NCBI GenBank assembly: GCA_021234155.1
Contig: JAJEKV010000588.1
Span: forward strand, 64,001 to 128,000
Source of the DNA: Isoetes taiwanensis
Lineage: Eukaryota > Streptophyta > Lycopodiopsida > Isoetales > Isoetaceae
Length of the DNA stretch: 64,000 nt
Reading direction: 5' to 3'
Position 1 is the first letter of the stretch; each line of letters opens with the position of its first letter. The translations under genes were made by a program, and so were the position numbers. Positions 59,552-64,000 of this stretch are shown here, one piece after another. The notes beneath the pieces are model-generated. The model searched no databases. It saw nothing but the letters and a program-made list of their open reading frames with translations, and was not told the DNA's origin.

Positions 59552-61721
59552 CAGGGTAAAAATTATGAGCACCCGTTATTTTTTAAGTTATTAACCATGG
59601 GCGATTTTTTAGTATAATTTTATTATTATTAATTAATACTTGGGCGATTTTTTTTTTAATGATAATTTTATATTTATTTTGATGGGTTATTTAATTTTCA
59701 TAATATTTTATTTTCTTCTATCTTCCCAATGACACTCCAATAGGCAAATATAATGTATTGATATAACCATTTAAAAATAACAAATTGTCAATTTCTCACA
59801 CCATTTAAATAATGTTAATTGTCATTACCAAAACGTAATTTATATTCATACCAAATGCAACATACAATTTACTTTTAGTTGTAATTGCCAAAATTGGCAT
59901 TACATGGAGCATCACCCTCCATGTCATCACTCATGATGTCTTCCACATCAACTATTTCCCCGATTCATGTAGTGATAATGGACATTCTTTGCCAAGATTA
60001 GCTGAAGAAGTTAAGCTTCTTAAGGCTTATATATTGCAACTTTGAGGACAACATGGATGCAATAAGTGAGTGTGTTGAGCAAATAAAAGACGAAGTTCAA
60101 TGACATGGCCAGCTTTGAGATGGAACTTGGTATTTTAAAACGAGAAAACGCAGGTTGTTTATAAGAATCAAGACACTTTCTTGGATTTATCTTTAGGAAA
60201 TCCACCTCCCTATCCGCATCAAGTCCGGGGAATAACAAGCGTTTTCGCGCCATAAAAATATCTTTGCCAATTCCGCCCTAGCATTACAATCTTGCATATA
60301 AATATCCCTCATTCAAACCGCGTTTTAACACATGGTCGCTGGGTTCTGTTCGGACATGAATTGCCTCAGTCGAGGTCGATCTTTGATGATGAAATTGAAA
60401 GACATGTAATAATCGTGGTTAAGCAAAACGCAAGATGTATTATCGTGGTCCGATAATCTGGCCTCGATAAATGCCTTCAACCTGAGATGTTTAATAGTGA
60501 GAATGCCAAGGCAAAGTCATTGCAGTGTACTTTGAATGAAGCACAAAGGAGAGGAGAACGTGACCGAGTTCATTCAAAAACAACCCAATTAGAATTGAAA
60601 GTCGCAAATGGCAAAGATGGGAGTTTTGCAAGCGTAACTGGAGGAGAAATACGTTGTCCATAAGGATGTCGAGTAAGGCTTGCCAATCATCAGCAGGAAA
60701 TACACAGGCAGCAGAATAGGTTAGTGATCTTTTGCGAACTTTGCATAATAAAGTTTTATGGTTCATTTCAAGCACGGCATGTGAACATCTGAAAACTGCT
60801 TGGATAAGTAATATACTAACCGGTTGTTTTTTAAGATGTTGCATGCAGGGAGAGCCTGATGTTGCATAGTTTCTTCTCCTATGACTCTGTTTTCTTTCTC
60901 TATGCAAGCCCGCATTGCATAATATAAGTCTCAGAGCATCGCAAGCAATTTGAAATGTGCTACACCTTGATCAGCTAAAGAACTTTAAGCTAAACTTTGA
61001 AATGTGCTACACCTTGATCAGCTAAAGAACTTTAAGCTAAACTATTCATAACTTACAGAGCAGAACATCCAGAGCCTACAACAATCCAGATTCAAAGCTT
61101 GGAGGCTTAACAGATTAACATTCAAGAAAAATAGAAGCATCTTTGCTTTGTTTTAAGGGAAGCCCACAAAGAGGCCTCCAAAATGATTCAAACATCATGA
61201 ACGGTGCTACAACAAGCTCGGTGCTCATCCGCTACTGAAAAATTTGCTTCCGTGATCTATTTTCGCAACAAATCAGCTCACATCTGTGGAGAGACTAAAC
61301 TCGTGCATCGATTCCCACGCAACAAATTGGCCATCTCCTGATTCAAACTGAAAATACGCGGATTCGACCATCTCTGATCAGAACAAAAATACACCGATTC
61401 GAACCCTAAATTGAAATGCCCTAAATCGAATTTTGGATAATGGTGATAACTGTGGGTAGGTTATCACCCATGAATCTAAGTAATTTTGGGCTATTCCCTT
61501 TAACTTATATGTTAAAAAATCAAACATGGGCTAATCCCTTTTACAATGCCCGTAAAAAGAATCATGACTTGCGATTTCCTTTCACATGATAAAAAGAATT
61601 TTATATGGGCGATTGTATCTCTAAAAAATGCTAAATTGATCCTACTAATCTGTCAAATCTTAATTAAAAATTTAAAATAAAATAGCCCGCTTACTTATTA
61701 ATCGCCCTTAATTTTACCCCG
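59552..61721 (+). mobile_element. hAT-like non-autonomous element, copy 3
   Basis: The left end is CAGGGTAAAAATTATGAG. The right end reads ATTTTACCCCG where the family has ATTTTTACCCTG. TCTTCAAC is duplicated on both sides (59544-59551 and 61723-61730). It lies within the gypsy integrase coding region. It carries many small differences from copies 1 and 2, very often where those copies have CAG or CTG. Confidence 0.8.
59840..60260 (+). pseudogene. Captured gene fragment in hAT-like copy 3 (broken)
   Basis: Counterpart of 56390-56790 but with several frameshifts, for example at 60040 (GCAACTTTGAGG against GCAGCTTGAGG), 60090 and 60140. Most lesions fall on CAG or CTG positions of the other copies. 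Confidence 0.6.
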
Positions 61722-61730
61722 CTCTTCAAC

Positions 61731-62290
61731 CAAATACGTGATATCGATAACATCTGCTGGGAGACTTCCACTTTTGACACTGGATTGTGCCATGTATCTG
61801 GGATAAGACACTGATACCCATAATTGATCATGAAAGGGGACATCTGGGATGACTCCTGCTTGGCGAACTCTACTAAGTGGATGAAATCATCCCACTTAGA
61901 CTGTTTGTTCCACACATAACTCCTTAGCATATCTTCAATAATTCGATTAGTTCACTCCGTCTGACCATCGGTCTGCGGGTGATATGTTGTGCTCATAGAG
62001 AGCTTCATCTGGATGGTGCTAAACAGATCCTGCCAAAATGCACTCATAAACTTAGAATCTCTATCCAAGATAATCTCACGAGGCATGCCATAGAACCTAA
62101 AAATCTCCCTTGCAAAAGGACGATTGTCTAATCAATGTCAGATTCTGTGGTTCTACAAGGCACAAAGTGTGTCATCTTGGACAACTTGTCCACCACCACC
62201 ATCAAAGCATCCTTGCCTCTTACGGTTCTTGGAAGTCCCGTGGATGAAGTCCATGCTTATGACTTCCCATTTGGCATTTGCACGACTAAT
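61731..62290 (-). pseudogene. Gypsy integrase catalytic core
   Basis: On the minus strand, [12 protein letters not shown] (first catalytic Asp), then [14 protein letters not shown], then EIILDRDSKFMSAFWQDLF (second Asp), then TTYHPQTDGQTE and NRIIEDMLRSYV (catalytic Glu region). The D,D-35-E pattern of retroviral-type integrases is recognisable, though spread over shifted frames with a stop after GQTE. Confidence 0.75.
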
Positions 62291-62294
62291 GGCT

Positions 62295-63278
62295 CTATTT
62301 TCGGGATTCGAGTTGCTCGCTTTGGTCCGGCCGGCATAGCCGACACTCCCGAATGTATTGGGCTATCTGTTTCTTCATGCCTGGCCAGAAGTAGCTACTT
62401 CTTATCTTGAAATATGTCTTCATAAACCCTACATGGCCGGCTATGGGACTGTTGTGTGTATCGTGAAGTATTAGTTTCCTTATTCCTAATGATTCAGGTA
62501 CACACAACTTGTTCTTATGATATAGGAGACTACCTTCCTTCTTATAATGCTTGAAGATCTCCCTTTCCTTATCTGTTCTTGCCTCCTTAGAGAGGCTAGC
62601 CCACACTTCCTTAAAGTCACCATCTGATGGCAACGTTTCTTCAATCCTCTCGCCATACTCACTTGAGAGGGTCGATATGGCATTGCAATGTGTTCTTGTC
62701 TCAAAAGGTCTCCTAGAGAGTGCATCTGCAACTACATTCAACTTACCAGGCTTATAAACTATTTCGAAGTCATACTCTTCGAGAAATTCCATCCACTTCC
62801 TTTGTCTCAGATTGAGGAGTGGTTGCGTGAAGATATACTGGAGACTTTGGTGATCTGTATCTAGTTGAAACTTTCTTCCCAATAAATAGTGTCTCCAGAT
62901 TCTCAAGGCCCTCACAATGGCCAAAAGCTCTTGGTCGTGAGTTCGGGTAGCGTTGCTCTGTGTCGTTCATCTTCTTGGAGTCGTATGCAACTACCCTTCC
63001 TTCTTGCATGAGGACTGCTCCCATTGCTAGCTTGCTAGCATCTGTCGCCACTAGCTTATCCTGCTTGGATGATGGGTAGGATGAGGACCCGTCTTTGTGG
63101 TTAGTGCCTCTTTGAGCTTCTCAAAGGAGGCTTGGACATTCTCAAGCCAATGCTTTGTCCAATCCTTCACCTTCTTATCTTTGGTGAGGTCCGACAGAGG
63201 GGACGCCCACTTAGCGAAGTCCTTCACGAACTTCCGATAATATCCTACCAAGCCGAGGAAGCTTCTAACTTCGCCCAC
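62295..63278 (-). pseudogene. Gypsy RNase H and integrase zinc-finger region
   Basis: On the minus strand it begins [18 protein letters not shown] (end of RT), then ATDASKLAMGAVLMQEGR (RNase H first Asp), DHQSLQYIF, KPGKLNVVADALSRR, and an H2C2 finger (HDTHNSPIAGHVGFMKT ... CRLC). At least two frameshifts occur (about 63060 and 62930). RNase H removes the RNA strand during reverse transcription; the finger positions integrase on DNA ends. Confidence 0.8.
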
Positions 63279-63310
63279 GTTCCTTGGTGCCGGCCAATCA
63301 ACTATGGCTT

Positions 63311-64000
63311 CTATCTTTGCCGGATCGGTGGAGATCCCTTCGATGATACCATATGACCCAAATATTCCATCCTACTTATTGCAGTGGCACTTAGAAAAGC
63401 TTTCATTGCATAATCGATGTCGCCTTTTAGCTTCTCCAAAACCCTTCTCAAGTGCTGACAATGCTCTTCTACGGTCTTGCTATAGACTAGGATGTCGTCG
63501 AAGAATACGATGACAAATTCGTCTAAGAATTCGCGGAAGATATCATTCATTAGGCGCATGAAGGTTGCTAGGGCATTGGATAAGCCAAAAGGCATTACCG
63601 TGAACTCATAGTGCCCATACCGCGTTCTGAAGGCGGTTTTATGGATATCTTCTTCCTTGATCCTTATTTGATGGTAGCCTGACCTTAGGTCAATCTTGGA
63701 GAAGACTTTTGCTCCCTGGAGCAGGTCCATCAAGTCATCCGCCCTTGGCCCGAGTATATTTATTCTTTATCGCTTGCTTATTAAGCCGACGATAGTCAAT
63801 GCACATCCTTAGACTTCCGCTTTTCTTCTTGACGAAAAGGATGGGTGCTCCAAAAAGGAGACACGCTTTGGTCTTATGAATCGAGCTCAAGCGCTTCTGC
63901 AACTACTTCTTGAGCTCTACCAGCTCTGGAGTGCTCATCCTATAGGGTGCCTTGCTGGTAGGTTTAGCATCTGGAGCTAGTGTGATTTCACACTCTACAC
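63311..64000 (-). pseudogene. Gypsy reverse transcriptase core (runs off the window)
   Basis: On the minus strand: APYRMSTPELVELKK, then [33 protein letters not shown] (motif A Asp), [20 protein letters not shown] (motif B), and [14 protein letters not shown] (motif C, FFDD in place of the common YIDD/FIDD), then MEYLGHMVS. The first part is broken by a stop after VELKK and by a shift near 63740. Both Asp residues of motif C are present. Confidence 0.85.

Larger units (their letters stand above)
49710..64000 (-). mobile_element. Ty3/gypsy LTR retrotransposon with nested insertions (continues past the window)
   Basis: On the minus strand the order is RT (64000-63311), RNase H and integrase zinc finger (63278-62295), integrase core (62290-61731), integrase C-terminus (59543-59253), chromodomain-like tail (55075-54830), polypurine tract (53976-53963) and 3' LTR (53962-49710). 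RT-RNaseH-integrase order identifies Ty3/gypsy. The coding region has stops and frameshifts, and the element hosts three hAT-like elements and one retroposon. Gag and protease would lie to the right of the window. It sits in the pogo transposase gene; the 5-base target duplication would be ATTGA or TTGAT, but the other end is not visible. Confidence 0.85.

Overview
This is a nuclear window from a land plant. The evidence is a three-exon class III (secretory plant) peroxidase gene and plant-type transposable elements: Helitrons, L1-type and RTE-type LINEs, a Ty3/gypsy element with a YLVKWK chromodomain-like tail, a MULE, hAT-like elements, a TRIM-like element and SINE-like elements. Genes are very sparse and TE nesting is deep, as in a large plant genome. 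The pogo-type transposase (psq plus CENP-B helix-turn-helix) makes me lean weakly towards a non-angiosperm such as a fern, but that is an inference. There are no bacterial operons, rRNA genes or CRISPR arrays.

Layout. 1-15865 is Helitron territory. A plus-strand Helitron ends at 3412. A 1.87 kb spacer carrying a SINE-like unit follows. Three minus-strand Helitrons then lie head-to-tail with zero-base junctions (5282-9496, 9497-12593, 12594-15865). The first and second Helitrons form inverted arms of about 3.4 kb around the spacer. 16640-18860 is a decayed RTE LINE split by a TRIM-like element. 19558-20208 is a MULE remnant. 21882-22870 holds a palindrome-rich direct repeat. 24530-24900 is an L1 zinc-knuckle remnant.

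25530-27052 (minus) is the only intact host gene I can support. My splice model gives 329 residues with all eight peroxidase cysteines, the distal Arg/His and the proximal His. This gene and its upstream flank were segmentally duplicated; the second copy starts near 32935 and is a broken peroxidase pseudogene. Two L1-type LINEs then inserted upstream of the pseudogene, and a 6.3 kb block containing both was tandemly duplicated (33979-40291 and 40292-46640).

48000-64000 is a stack of nested elements. A pogo-type transposase gene (48508-49709) is interrupted by a minus-strand Ty3/gypsy element that begins at 49710 and runs off the right edge. The gypsy element itself contains three hAT-like elements of one family (51284-53445, 55703-58275, 59552-61721) and one poly(A) retroposon (55088-59245, itself hosting the middle hAT). 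The hAT-like copies carry an unidentified, apparently captured, coiled-coil-like coding fragment.

Caveat on the sequence itself: differences between near-identical repeat copies cluster at CAG/CTG trinucleotides. That pattern suggests systematic base-calling error at CHG-methylated cytosines, or methylcytosine decay. Some apparent frameshifts in the mobile elements may therefore not be real. All comparisons were made by eye.
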